From the NCBI GenBank assembly GCA_963515595.1, contig CAUPYH010000038.1, forward strand, positions 1 through 16,721: DNA of 16,721 bases. The letters are read 5' to 3'. The translations under genes were made by a program, and so were the position numbers. A model generated the notes under the pieces. It was given only the letters and a program-made list of their open reading frames with translations, searched no databases and had not been told where the DNA came from. Source of the stretch: Eikenella sp963515595 (GTDB lineage Bacteria > Pseudomonadota > Gammaproteobacteria > Burkholderiales > Neisseriaceae). Below are positions 5,871 through 12,793 of the stretch, piece by piece. Positions within the stretch are counted from its first letter, which is position 1. Every line of letters starts with the position of its first letter.

Positions 5871-7202
5871 ATGGCAAAAAAATATTTCGGCACGGACGGT
5901 GTACGCGGCGAAGTGGGCAAATTTCCGATTACGCCCGATTTCGTATTAAAGCTGGCCTATGCCGCCGGCCAAGTGCTGACCCAGCACGACGATGAAATCA
6001 AACCCACCGTGCTCATCGGCAAAGACACCCGCATTTCCGGCTATATGCTGGAAACCGCGCTGGTGGCCGGTTTCACCGCTGCCGGCGTGAATGTTATCCA
6101 AACCGGCCCGCTGCCCACCCCGGGCGTGGCCTATCTGACCCGCGCGCTGCGCCTCTCTGCCGGCGTGATGATTTCCGCCTCCCACAACCACTATGCCGAT
6201 AACGGCATCAAATTCTTCACTGAAGACGGCATGAAGCTGTCTGATGAAATCGAGCAGGAAATCGAGCAGCAGCTGGAGCAGGAAATGCACACCGTTTCCT
6301 CCGACCACCTCGGCCGTGCCAAACGTGTGAGCGGTGCAGACGACCGCTACATCGAATTTTGCAAATCCACCTTCCCTGCCAATATGGATTTACGCGGGCT
6401 GAAGCTGGTGGTGGACACCGCCAACGGCGCCGGTTATCACGTGGCGCCCAAAGTGTTCCACGAGCTGGGGGCAGACGTGATCGAAATCGGCAATCAACCC
6501 AACGGTTTTAATATCAACCATAAATGCGGCGCCACCTACACCAAAACCCTGCAAGCCGCCGTGCTGCAAAACGAAGCCGACTACGGCATTGCGCTCGATG
6601 GCGACGGCGACCGCCTGATGATGGTGGACAAACAAGGCAAAGTGTACGACGGCGATTCGCTGATTTATGTGATTGCCCGCGCCCGCCATAAAGCCGGTTC
6701 GCTGGTTGGCGGCGTAGTCGGCACGGTGATGACCAATATGGCGATGGAGTTGGCCTTGGCGCAGCTCAAGATCGAATTCTGCCGCGCCAAAGTGGGCGAC
6801 CGCTATGTGCTGGAACAGCTGCACCAACACGGCTGGCAGCTGGGCGGCGAAGCCAGCGGCCACATCCTCTGCCTCGACAAACACAACACCGGCGACGGTA
6901 CCATTGCCGCACTGCAAGTGCTGGCCGCGCTGCAAACGCTGGATCAGGATTTGGCCGCCGCTGTAGATTGGCTACCCTTCCCGCAAACCATGATTAACGT
7001 GCGCATCAGCAAAGGGCAGGATTGGCAAACTGCCTCCGCCGCCGAGCTGCAGGCCGTGGAAGCCGAATTGGCCGGGCACGGCCGCGTGGTATTGCGCGCC
7101 TCCGGCACCGAGCCCGTGGTGCGCGTGATGGTGGAAGCACGCGACACCAAGCTTGCGCAACGCTGCGCCGAACGCATTGCCGACAGCATCCGTCAAAAAT
7201 AA
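5871..7202 (+). CDS. glmM: Phosphoglucosamine mutase
   Basis: The protein has 443 residues, the normal length. It converts glucosamine-6-phosphate to glucosamine-1-phosphate in the cytoplasm, on the route to UDP-GlcNAc for peptidoglycan and lipopolysaccharide. It has all landmarks of the alpha-phosphohexomutase family: the N-terminal KKYFGTDGVRG; the phosphoserine loop ISASHNHYADNG, with S104 as the phosphorylated residue; the magnesium site DGDGDR (243-248); the sugar-binding loop GGEASGH (325-331); and the phosphate-binding RASGTEPVVRV (409-419). The loop reads SHNH where many homologues have SHNP. The start is supported by AAAGGA 7 bases upstream. The dedA-family gene follows after 27 bases, so the two are probably one transcript. 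Confidence 0.97.
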   Translation: MAKKYFGTDGVRGEVGKFPITPDFVLKLAYAAGQVLTQHDDEIKPTVLIGKDTRISGYMLETALVAGFTAAGVNVIQTGPLPTPGVAYLTRALRLSAGVMISASHNHYADNGIKFFTEDGMKLSDEIEQEIEQQLEQEMHTVSSDHLGRAKRVSGADDRYIEFCKSTFPANMDLRGLKLVVDTANGAGYHVAPKVFHELGADVIEIGNQPNGFNINHKCGATYTKTLQAAVLQNEADYGIALDGDGDRLMMVDKQGKVYDGDSLIYVIARARHKAGSLVGGVVGTVMTNMAMELALAQLKIEFCRAKVGDRYVLEQLHQHGWQLGGEASGHILCLDKHNTGDGTIAALQVLAALQTLDQDLAAAVDWLPFPQTMINVRISKGQDWQTASAAELQAVEAELAGHGRVVLRASGTEPVVRVMVEARDTKLAQRCAERIADSIRQK

Positions 7203-7229
7203 CAGCAACTAACAGGAACACCCACAACC

Positions 7230-7910
7230 ATGCTGGACATTCTAGAAGCCCTGTTCACCCAATACGGCTATGCCGCCGTATTCGTGGTGTTGGTTGCCTG
7301 CGGTTTCGGCATTCCCATTCCCGAAGACATCACCCTGATTGCCGGCGGCGTGATTTCCGGCCTCGGCCACAGCAACGCGCACATCATGGTGGTGGTGGGC
7401 ATGATCGGCGTGCTCACCGGCGACGGCATGATGTTCCTGCTCGGCCACTTCTACGGCGACCGCATCCTCAAAGCCCGCTTCGTCAAACGCCTGATGCCGC
7501 CGCAACGTTACCTGCAAGTGCAGGAAAAGTTCGACAAACACGGCAGCTGGGTATTATTCGTGGCCCGTTTCCTGCCCGGCCTGCGCACCCCCATCTTCAT
7601 CACCGCCGGCATGAGCGGCCGGATTTCGTTTTGGCGCTGGCTGATTATGGACGGCCTCGCCTCCCTAATTTCCGTGCCCGCCTGGGTGTATCTCGGCCAC
7701 TACGGCGCCGCGAACAAAGACTGGCTGCTCATGAAAGCCCACCAGTTCCAGCACATCCTCTATGTGATCATCGGCATCGGCGCACTGGTGTTGTTCTACT
7801 TCTGGCAGCGCAAACGCCGCCGCAGCCAATTTTTCCACGCCAAACTGCAGGAAATGCGCCAAAAACGACAAGCCGAACGCAGCAAACAGCAAAATCAATC
7901 TGCCGAATAA
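7230..7910 (+). CDS. DedA-family inner-membrane protein
   Basis: The protein has 226 residues with several hydrophobic segments (about 15-45, 52-72, 107-127, 137-157 and 175-192) and a highly basic, Gln-rich cytoplasmic tail from about 194. DedA hallmarks are present: the acidic pair E32-D33 in IPIPEDIT, GDGMMFLLGHFYG (64-76) with D65, and FVARFLPGLRTP (110-121) with R113 and R119. Family knowledge: DedA proteins are needed for membrane energetics and envelope integrity, and some flip undecaprenyl phosphate or other phospholipids. Placement behind glmM, which makes a wall precursor, fits a role in lipid-carrier recycling, but that is inference. An AGGA lies about 12 bases before the ATG. Confidence 0.9.
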   Translation: MLDILEALFTQYGYAAVFVVLVACGFGIPIPEDITLIAGGVISGLGHSNAHIMVVVGMIGVLTGDGMMFLLGHFYGDRILKARFVKRLMPPQRYLQVQEKFDKHGSWVLFVARFLPGLRTPIFITAGMSGRISFWRWLIMDGLASLISVPAWVYLGHYGAANKDWLLMKAHQFQHILYVIIGIGALVLFYFWQRKRRRSQFFHAKLQEMRQKRQAERSKQQNQSAE

Positions 7911-7929
7911 GGCTGCACCGCAATCTTGT

Positions 7930-7968
7930 TTTTCAGGTAGCCTTTTATTCATAGAGGCTACCTGAAAA
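7930..7968. terminator. Inverted DUS pair after the dedA-family gene
   Basis: The copies at 7932-7943 (minus) and 7955-7966 (plus) give a perfect 14-bp stem with an 11-base loop, about 20 bases after the dedA-family stop. The right arm ends in four As and no T-run follows on the plus strand, so efficiency is uncertain. Confidence 0.7.
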
Positions 7969-8011
7969 CATATAAACTATTAGACTTCTGCCCGCCACCA
8001 GCCTACCCCCA

Positions 8012-8023
8012 AGGCTACCTGAA
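8012..8023 (+). repeat. DUS occupying the ribosome-binding region of the next gene
   Basis: A perfect copy ends 2 bases before the ATG at 8026. The only Shine-Dalgarno-like bases there (AAGG, 8011-8014) belong to the DUS and its preceding A. Confidence 0.9.
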
Positions 8024-8025
8024 AC

Positions 8026-9654
8026 ATGAAACTCACCCGCCGCCAACTGCTCGGCAGCGCCGCCGCCCTCACCGCCGCAGCCGCCGCCTCCCGCCTAGGC
8101 CATCAATACCTCCACCGCCTGCCCCCCGTGCGCATCCACCGCATTGGCCTGCCCTTCGGCCACGAGCTGCGCAACGGCCAAGTTTCCCTTGCCCCCCAAT
8201 CCGAACACCGCTGCCACACCCTCATCCTCGGCAGCGGCGCCGCCGCCCTCTCCGCCGCCTGGCATTTAACCAAACACGGCCACCGCAATTTCCTCCTCGC
8301 CGAAGGCATCGAGAGCAACGGCAACAATGCCGCCTATGTTTCAGGTAGCCTTTCCGCCCCCTCCGGCGCGCACTATTTAGCCCTGCCCTCGCAGGAAAGC
8401 GTGCATGTGCGCCAACTCTTATCCGACCTCGGCATCCTGCTCGACGGCATCGGCAAGCCCGAGCCCCTGTATCGCGAAACCGATTTGGTTTACGCCCCCG
8501 CCGAGCGCCTGTATTACCAAAACCGCTGGCAAGATTCCCTGCTGCCGCAAGAAGATGCCGACAGCCGCCGCTTCCACGCCCTCATCGAAACCCTGCGCCG
8601 CGCACGCGGCCGCGACGGGCGCAAAATCTTCGCCATCCCCATCGCCCATTCCTCCGCCGACGAAGAATGGCGCCGTCTCGACCAAACCACCTTCGCCGCC
8701 TGGCTCGAAAAAGAAAACTACCGCTCCCCCAGCCTGCTCTGGTATCTCGACTACTGCTGCCGCGACGACTACGGCCAAGGCATCACCCAAGTATCCGCCT
8801 TCGCCGGCCTGCACTACTTCGCCGCCCGCGGCCACACCAACGAAGCCGTGCTCACCTGGCCCGAAGGCCTCGCCCACCTTTCCGAAGCCATCCGCCGCCA
8901 TATCCGCCTGCAAAATATCGACAGGCTACCTGAAACCACCGAACTCACCTTTGCCCAGCCCACCGTCATCAATGCCTCTGCCCTGCAAATCAGCGAAACC
9001 GATGAAGACGTTGCCGTTATCCTGCGCCACAACCAAAGCGGCCACACCACCCTCATCCGCGCCCAAAACGTTATCTGCGCCATGCCCCTGATGATTGCCG
9101 CCCGCATCATCGCCCAGCCCCAGCGCTACGGCTTCTCGCTCAACCTGCCCGCCTACGCCCCCTGGCTGGTAAGCAATTTCGTGCTCAACGGCTTCCCCCG
9201 CGAAGCGCAGCGCAGCGAATTGGCGTGGGACAACGTAGTGCACGGCACCCAAGGCCTCGGCTACGTTGTATCCACCAACCAGCTCATCCGCACCGCCAAA
9301 CCCGAACACACCATCTTCACCGCCTACACCGCCCTCAACCACGACAGCCCGCAAAGCATCCGCAGCTGGCTGCTCAACGCCAGCGAAGCCGAGCTGCTCG
9401 AACACGCCGCCCAAGACCTCCTCCAAGCCTACGGCCCAAGCTTCTGGCAAACCGTCGCCTCCGTAGACATCAGCATCCGCGGCCACGGCATGAGCGTGCC
9501 CACCCCCGGCTACCTCACCCAACCCTCCCTGCTCCAACTGCGCCAACACCACTCCCGCCTCACCTTCGCCCACAGCGACCTGAGCAGCTACTCCGTGATG
9601 GAAGAAGCCGTTTACTGGGGCGTGGAAGCCGCTGAGAAAGTCCTGTCACGCTGA
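8026..9654 (+). CDS. Tat-exported FAD-dependent amine-oxidase-like oxidoreductase
   Basis: The protein has 542 residues. The N-terminus, MKLTRRQLLGSAAALTAAAAA, is a twin-arginine signal (TRRQLL), so a folded flavoprotein is probably exported to the periplasm. A Rossmann dinucleotide-binding motif follows at 66-93 (LILGSGAAALSAAW, G69-x-G71-x-x-A74, with acidic E93 closing it). The C-terminus, about 512-540 (FAHSDLSSYSVMEEAVYWGVEAA), matches the FAD-binding end of flavin amine oxidases. The substrate cannot be read from the sequence. Two DUS copies are inside the gene, translated as SGSL (106-109) and RLPE (about 301-304). The start is fixed by the signal peptide; its ribosome-binding region is a DUS. 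DUS hairpins on both sides suggest it is transcribed alone. Confidence 0.8.
   Translation: MKLTRRQLLGSAAALTAAAAASRLGHQYLHRLPPVRIHRIGLPFGHELRNGQVSLAPQSEHRCHTLILGSGAAALSAAWHLTKHGHRNFLLAEGIESNGNNAAYVSGSLSAPSGAHYLALPSQESVHVRQLLSDLGILLDGIGKPEPLYRETDLVYAPAERLYYQNRWQDSLLPQEDADSRRFHALIETLRRARGRDGRKIFAIPIAHSSADEEWRRLDQTTFAAWLEKENYRSPSLLWYLDYCCRDDYGQGITQVSAFAGLHYFAARGHTNEAVLTWPEGLAHLSEAIRRHIRLQNIDRLPETTELTFAQPTVINASALQISETDEDVAVILRHNQSGHTTLIRAQNVICAMPLMIAARIIAQPQRYGFSLNLPAYAPWLVSNFVLNGFPREAQRSELAWDNVVHGTQGLGYVVSTNQLIRTAKPEHTIFTAYTALNHDSPQSIRSWLLNASEAELLEHAAQDLLQAYGPSFWQTVASVDISIRGHGMSVPTPGYLTQPSLLQLRQHHSRLTFAHSDLSSYSVMEEAVYWGVEAAEKVLSR
8340..8351 (-). repeat. DUS inside the oxidoreductase gene (reads SGSL)
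   Basis: A perfect copy antisense to the gene, translated as SGSL shortly after the Rossmann motif. Confidence 0.9.
8923..8934 (+). repeat. DUS inside the oxidoreductase gene (reads RLPE)
   Basis: A perfect copy in the sense direction, translated as RLPET in mid-protein. Confidence 0.9.
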
Positions 9655-9729
9655 TGGTGATATCTCCACAAACATAACCAAGCAAAAGAATATCGGCCGG
9701 GCATCCATCCCAAATCGCCATACATGAAA

Positions 9730-9801
9730 AGGCTACCTGAAAATTTTAGCCTCACAGAAACTCCGCCTGCACTACGTGAAAATCCTGTTTTCAGGTAGCC
9801 T
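9730..9801. repeat. Inverted DUS pair with a long spacer
   Basis: A plus copy (9730-9741) and a minus copy (9790-9801) face each other across 48 bases, after the oxidoreductase gene and just before the next promoter. The loop is long for an intrinsic terminator and no T-run follows. Confidence 0.7.
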
Positions 9802-9821
9802 TCAAGCAGTGGGGAAGCTGG

Positions 9822-9849
9822 TTTACAAGATTTTGTTTTTTGTTACAAT
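9822..9849 (+). promoter_or_regulatory. Promoter of the DUF4189-like gene
   Basis: TTTACA (9822-9827) and TACAAT (9844-9849) are 16 bases apart. The start codon is 48 bases after the -10 box, with AGGAG (9886-9890) 7 bases before the ATG. No operator is apparent. Confidence 0.7.
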
Positions 9850-9897
9850 CCAGTCATCGACAATACCCTTTCCTCTTTTCAAAACAGGAGCGGCAAG

Positions 9898-10533
9898 ATG
9901 AAAAAAACAACGATGATGAATACGGCGGCAGGCACATTGGCGGTGCTGCTATTGGGCAGCGCTAGCTTGGCACATGCCAACCCCTATCCGGTTGGCTCAC
10001 AGCAATGGCATAACCACAATGCCATCATGCAATCAGAAGCGGATCGAATCCAGCGCGAGCGTAATGCCACACGACAACAGCCGATTAACCACGGTCCTTC
10101 CGCTGCCGAAGTGGACGCTTGGCAGCGGCGCGAAGCACAGGTGCAATCACGTATTGCCCGTTTCCGTGCCACACCGTATTGGATGGCGATTGCCTATGAG
10201 ATTCCAAACCGTCGGGTGATGTATGCCGGCGGCTACCGCACTGAAGCCGAAGCAGTGGCGGAAACTACCCGCCAATGCGGGCGTGACCATACCTGCCATC
10301 TCGTGGCCACCTTTGCCAACACCTGCGCCATGTTTGCCTATCCCGACAACGGCCCGAACAAGCCTTCCGATATCTTCGTAGGCAAACACCCGGATAGCCA
10401 GCAAGCTATCGTTCGGGCTGTGCGAGCCTGCGAAGCTGTGCACGGTTACGACAAATGTAGCTATATCGATGTACAGACAAAAACCGGCAATACTTTCTGC
10501 TCCGGCTACGAGTACGGCATTTACCAGAAGTGA
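9898..10533 (+). CDS. Secreted six-cysteine protein, DUF4189-like
   Basis: The protein has 211 residues. A signal peptide (lysines, a hydrophobic core at 10-22, then SLAHA) predicts cleavage after A27, giving a periplasmic or secreted product of about 184 residues. The region 93-210 resembles DUF4189: a WMAIAYE opening, YAGGYRTEAEAVAETTRQCG, then a cysteine-rich end. The mature part has six cysteines (127, 133, 143, 178, 187, 201), an even number that would allow three disulfide bonds. Residues 40-90 are hydrophilic and probably helical. The function of DUF4189 is unknown. It has its own promoter and good ribosome-binding site, and a strong bidirectional terminator follows, so it appears to be a single-gene unit. 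Confidence 0.75.
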   Translation: MKKTTMMNTAAGTLAVLLLGSASLAHANPYPVGSQQWHNHNAIMQSEADRIQRERNATRQQPINHGPSAAEVDAWQRREAQVQSRIARFRATPYWMAIAYEIPNRRVMYAGGYRTEAEAVAETTRQCGRDHTCHLVATFANTCAMFAYPDNGPNKPSDIFVGKHPDSQQAIVRAVRACEAVHGYDKCSYIDVQTKTGNTFCSGYEYGIYQK

Positions 10534-10542
10534 TCGCTACTA

Positions 10543-10581
10543 TGAAAAGGCTACCTGAAAAATTTTCAGGTAGCCTTTTCA
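10543..10581. terminator. Bidirectional terminator from an inverted DUS pair
   Basis: The copies at 10548-10559 (plus) and 10565-10576 (minus) give a perfect 18-bp stem with a 3-base loop, and CCTTTTC at the 3' side on either strand. It lies between the convergent DUF4189-like and trpF genes and can serve both. It is the clearest use of a DUS pair as a terminator in the window. Confidence 0.85.
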
Positions 10582-10601
10582 TTGCCCGCATCACTTATCA
10601 A

Positions 10602-11216
10602 TCATGCCTCGCGCGCCAGCCGCACAAAGCGCTCCATTAGTTCCCTACTCTTCACCCCCGGCGCCTGCTCCACCCCGCTGGACACATCCAACCAAGCCGC
10701 ACCGGTTTGCCGCACGGCGGCGGCTACGTTGCCCGGGTTCAGCCCGCCCGACAAAATCCACGGCAGCGGCATGGTTGCGGGCAGCAAGCGCCAATCGAAC
10801 ACCTGCCCCGTGCCGCCGTATTGGCCTTCAATATGCGCATCCAGCAACAGAGCGGCGGCATCGGCATAGCGCCCGGCCGCCTCGGCAATATCCTGCGCCG
10901 AGCTCACCCGCACGGCTTTCCAATAAGGCTTGCCAAACTGGCGGCAAAATTCAGGTGCTTCGTCGCCGTGGAACTGCACAATATCAATCGGCACGGCTTC
11001 CAGAACCCGGCGGATAGAGTCGGCCGATTCGTTCACAAACAGCGCCACTTTAGCCACCTCCGGTGGCAGGGCGGCGGCAATCTCGGCGGCCTGCGCGGCA
11101 TCTACGCAACGTTTGCTTTTGGCATAAAACACCAAGCCAACCGCATCCGCACCCAATTCGGCAGCGGCCTGCGCGTCTTGCGGTCGGGTGAGGCCGCAGA
11201 TTTTAATTTTAGGCAT
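10602..11216 (-). CDS. trpF: Phosphoribosylanthranilate isomerase
   Basis: The protein has 204 residues, the usual length. It performs the third step of tryptophan synthesis, turning N-(5-phosphoribosyl)anthranilate into the carboxyphenylamino-deoxyribulose phosphate. The start MPKIKICGLT holds the catalytic C7 and LLLDAH holds the catalytic D126, both at their standard positions. QFHG (81-84), SGGL (156-159) and DVSSGVE (177-183) are the phosphate-binding and signature stretches of this (beta/alpha)8 barrel. AAGGAA lies just before the ATG. It follows the glutaredoxin-like gene after 90 bases that hold two DUS copies and a small AT hairpin. No other trp gene is within the window; in relatives trpB often comes next, which here would be replaced by the convergent terminator. 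Confidence 0.96.
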   Translation of the reverse strand: MPKIKICGLTRPQDAQAAAELGADAVGLVFYAKSKRCVDAAQAAEIAAALPPEVAKVALFVNESADSIRRVLEAVPIDIVQFHGDEAPEFCRQFGKPYWKAVRVSSAQDIAEAAGRYADAAALLLDAHIEGQYGGTGQVFDWRLLPATMPLPWILSGGLNPGNVAAAVRQTGAAWLDVSSGVEQAPGVKSRELMERFVRLAREA

Positions 11217-11250
11217 CGGATTTCCTTTCAGCTATAGGTGGGCAATATTT

Positions 11251-11262
11251 TTCAGGTAGCCT
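11251..11262 (-). repeat. DUS upstream of trpF
   Basis: A perfect copy in the 90-base spacer between the glutaredoxin-like gene and trpF. It is in the same orientation as the copy at 11306-11317, so they do not pair. A small AT hairpin (11278-11285 with 11288-11295) lies between them. Confidence 0.9.
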
Positions 11263-11305
11263 CTTATCAGGAATCAACTCAATAATTTTATTGAGACTTA
11301 TATTT

Positions 11306-11317
11306 TTCAGGTAGCCT
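11306..11317 (-). repeat. DUS providing the stop codon of the glutaredoxin-like gene
   Basis: Read on the minus strand, the frame passes through the DUS as AAG GCT ACC TGA. The last codons of the protein (KAT) and its stop are therefore DUS-encoded. Confidence 0.9.
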
Positions 11318-11552
11318 TGGCATTTTGCAGCACCGCCAACAATTTGGCTTCGTCCAAATGCCAATGACAGATTTCCTCGCCCTCATGCAGCAACACCGGC
11401 ACAAGCTCGTTATACCGCGCTTCCAGCTCCGGATCTTCATCCACATCCAACACCTGCAGTTCAAAACCATACTCTGCCTGATACGGCTGCAGGGCAGCAC
11501 GCATGTGGTGGCACAAGCTGCAATACTCACGAAACATTAAAGTTAAAACCAT
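11307..11552 (-). CDS. Glutaredoxin-like protein (DUF836 type)
   Basis: The protein has 81 residues. It opens MVLTLMFREYCSLCHHM, with a CxxC redox pair (C11, C14), and has VDEDPELEARYNELVPVLL with the cis-proline expected in thioredoxin folds. This fits the small glutaredoxin-like DUF836 family; the cellular target is unknown. The frame extends upstream to 11720, but that part is inside truA and low-complexity. AAGGAA 6-7 bases before the internal ATG supports 11552. The gene begins 10 bases after truA, and the truA stop codon TAA overlaps its ribosome-binding site, so the two are probably translationally linked. The stop codon lies within a DUS. Confidence 0.87.
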   Translation of the reverse strand: MVLTLMFREYCSLCHHMRAALQPYQAEYGFELQVLDVDEDPELEARYNELVPVLLHEGEEICHWHLDEAKLLAVLQNAKAT

Positions 11553-11562
11553 CTGATTTTCC

Positions 11563-12372
11563 TTACCAATCGGGAAACAGCCAGGCGGGCGGCGGCGGCG
11601 TGGCCACGCCGAACTGCGATGGGTAGTCGATACCGGTGAGATACAGCCCGTCGGGCATAAAAGTGGGCGGTGCGAGCTTGCGGCTGCGGGCGGCCAGCAG
11701 CCCGGCAAAACCGTCCACACTCAATTTACCACAGCCCACATACACCAGCGCGCCCATCAGGTTGCGCACCATGTGGTGCAAAAACGCATTGCCGTGAAAA
11801 TCCACCGCCATCAGCTCCGGCGTGCCGCACACAGCTACGCGGTATAGGGTTTTTACCGGCGATTTAGCCTGGCACTCGGCGGCACGGAAGCTGGAAAAAT
11901 CGTGCTCGCCCACCAACAGCGCGGCAGCTTGGCGCATGGCGGCCATATCCAAGGCATAATGCGTCCACCCGGCACGCCCCACCAGCAGCGGCGAGCGCAC
12001 CGGCGCCGACTGCAACAGATAACGATACCGCCGCCCGCAAGCATCGAAACGGGCATGAAATTCTGGCGCCACATCCTGCACCCGCCACACGGCCACGCCT
12101 TCGGGCAACAGCGCATTCACGCCGCGCACCCAGGCCTGATCCGGCCGCCGCGCGGCAGAATCGAAATGCACTACCTGTGCGGTGGCGTGCACGCCGGTAT
12201 CGGTGCGCCCGGCCGTTACCACACTGATGCGTTCCTGCGCCAATTCGCTCAAAGCAGCTTCCAAAGCGCTTTGCACGGTGGCAATGCCGTCTGCCTGCTT
12301 CTGCCAGCCGAAAAAACGGCTGCCGTCATAACTGACGAATAAGGCACGGCGTTTGATGGGAGATGGATTCAT
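11563..12372 (-). CDS. truA: tRNA pseudouridine synthase A
   Basis: The protein has 269 residues, the normal length. It converts uridines 38-40 of the tRNA anticodon stem-loop to pseudouridine. The catalytic aspartate is D58 in AGRTDTGVHA, the family's best signature. Other family blocks are LFVSYDGSRFFGWQ (11-24), RRYRYLL, DFSSFRAAEC and FLHHMVRNLMG. The C-terminus has a run of prolines (PPPP, from a GC-rich trinucleotide stretch). The ribosome-binding site is poor. A Correia-like element ends 22 bases upstream and its terminus may give the -10 box. It lies between fimV and the glutaredoxin-like gene, an order conserved in related bacteria apart from the inserted redox gene. Confidence 0.96.
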   Translation of the reverse strand: MNPSPIKRRALFVSYDGSRFFGWQKQADGIATVQSALEAALSELAQERISVVTAGRTDTGVHATAQVVHFDSAARRPDQAWVRGVNALLPEGVAVWRVQDVAPEFHARFDACGRRYRYLLQSAPVRSPLLVGRAGWTHYALDMAAMRQAAALLVGEHDFSSFRAAECQAKSPVKTLYRVAVCGTPELMAVDFHGNAFLHHMVRNLMGALVYVGCGKLSVDGFAGLLAARSRKLAPPTFMPDGLYLTGIDYPSQFGVATPPPPAWLFPDW

Positions 12373-12392
12373 GTTTTTTCAAATTAATTGGT

Positions 12393-12398
12393 TTTATA
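12393..12398 (-). promoter_or_regulatory. Candidate -10 box of truA at the Correia-like element end
   Basis: On the minus strand the element end CACTATA runs into AAACC, giving TATAAA 20 bases before the truA ATG. There is no clear -35 at the right distance. Confidence 0.45.
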
Positions 12399-12503
12399 GT
12401 GGCTTAAAACCTAAGAATGAGCCAAGGTAGCGAGCCGCAGATCGTAACGATAGTGCAGCAAAGCAAGCCAACGCCGCAGCTTTCTTAATTGTAGTTCACT
12501 ATA
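12395..12503. mobile_element. Correia-like repeat-enclosed element, 109 bp, diverged
   Basis: The element runs from TATAGTGGCTTAAAA to TTCACTATA, with a perfect 7-base terminal inverted repeat and looser pairing beyond. The interior matches, in order and spacing, what I recall of the Neisseria element: CAAGG near the left, AGCCGCAGA, GTAACGATAGT (Neisseria GTACAAATAGT), then GCAAAGCAAGCCAACGCCG (Neisseria GCAAGGCGAGGCAACGCCG). It also aligns with the element at 3345-3448. It lies 22 bases before truA, which reads away from its left end. Confidence 0.75.
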
Positions 12504-12520
12504 GCTTCGTTGCAGCCATG

Positions 12521-12560
12521 TTTTCAGGTAGCCTGCATATTGGGAAAGGCTACCTGAAAA
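12521..12560. repeat. Inverted DUS pair forming a hairpin
   Basis: The copies at 12523-12534 (minus) and 12547-12558 (plus) give a perfect 14-bp stem with a 12-base loop, between fimV and truA. It may add to the fimV terminator. Confidence 0.75.
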
Positions 12561-12673
12561 TCAGATAACGGTATAACTGGGCTGGTTGGCATGCTTACGC
12601 CAGCGGAGTGCTGTGTACAGCAGTTTTACGCCTGCCTTCTGACTGCTCACTATGAGCCGAAGCCAGCCTACTC

Positions 12674-12716
12674 TTTTCAGGTAGCCACGATATTGCTTGA
12701 GAAGGCTACCTGGAAA
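12674..12716. repeat. Imperfect inverted DUS pair
   Basis: TTCAGGTAGCCA (12676-12687) and AGGCTACCTGGA (12703-12714) each differ from the DUS by one base. They still pair over about 12 bp with a G-T wobble and a 17-base loop. Confidence 0.6.
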
Positions 12717-12753
12717 CGGAAACAACACCGGCAAAAGCTGCCCCGTATAGAAA

Positions 12754-12777
12754 AACCCGGGCGGAACTGCCCGGGTT
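12754..12777 (-). terminator. Intrinsic terminator of fimV
   Basis: AACCCGGGC pairs perfectly with GCCCGGGTT around a 6-base loop. On the minus strand the stem is followed by a run of five Ts, and it lies 16 bases past the fimV stop. It contains no DUS. Confidence 0.9.
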
Positions 12778-12793
12778 GCTGTGGCTAGTTGGA

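Larger units (their letters stand above)
12373..12793. other. fimV-truA spacer: Correia-like element, DUS hairpins and terminator, no gene
   Basis: About 420 bases made almost wholly of repeats: the Correia-like element (12395-12503), a perfect DUS hairpin (12521-12560), an imperfect one (12674-12716) and the fimV terminator (12754-12777). The open frame at 12591-12788 crosses these repeats and is not credible as a gene. Confidence 0.75.

Noticed and set aside
11553..11720. N-terminal extension of the glutaredoxin-like gene
   Set aside because: It lies inside truA, is low-complexity, and an internal ATG with a good ribosome-binding site starts exactly before the CxxC domain.
2971..12716. Repeated DUS words as a CRISPR array
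   Set aside because: The copies are 12 bases, scattered, in both orientations and often inside genes; no regular spacing and no cas genes.
12591..12788. 65-residue plus-strand open frame
   Set aside because: It runs through an imperfect DUS hairpin and the fimV terminator, has no ribosome-binding site and shows no family features.
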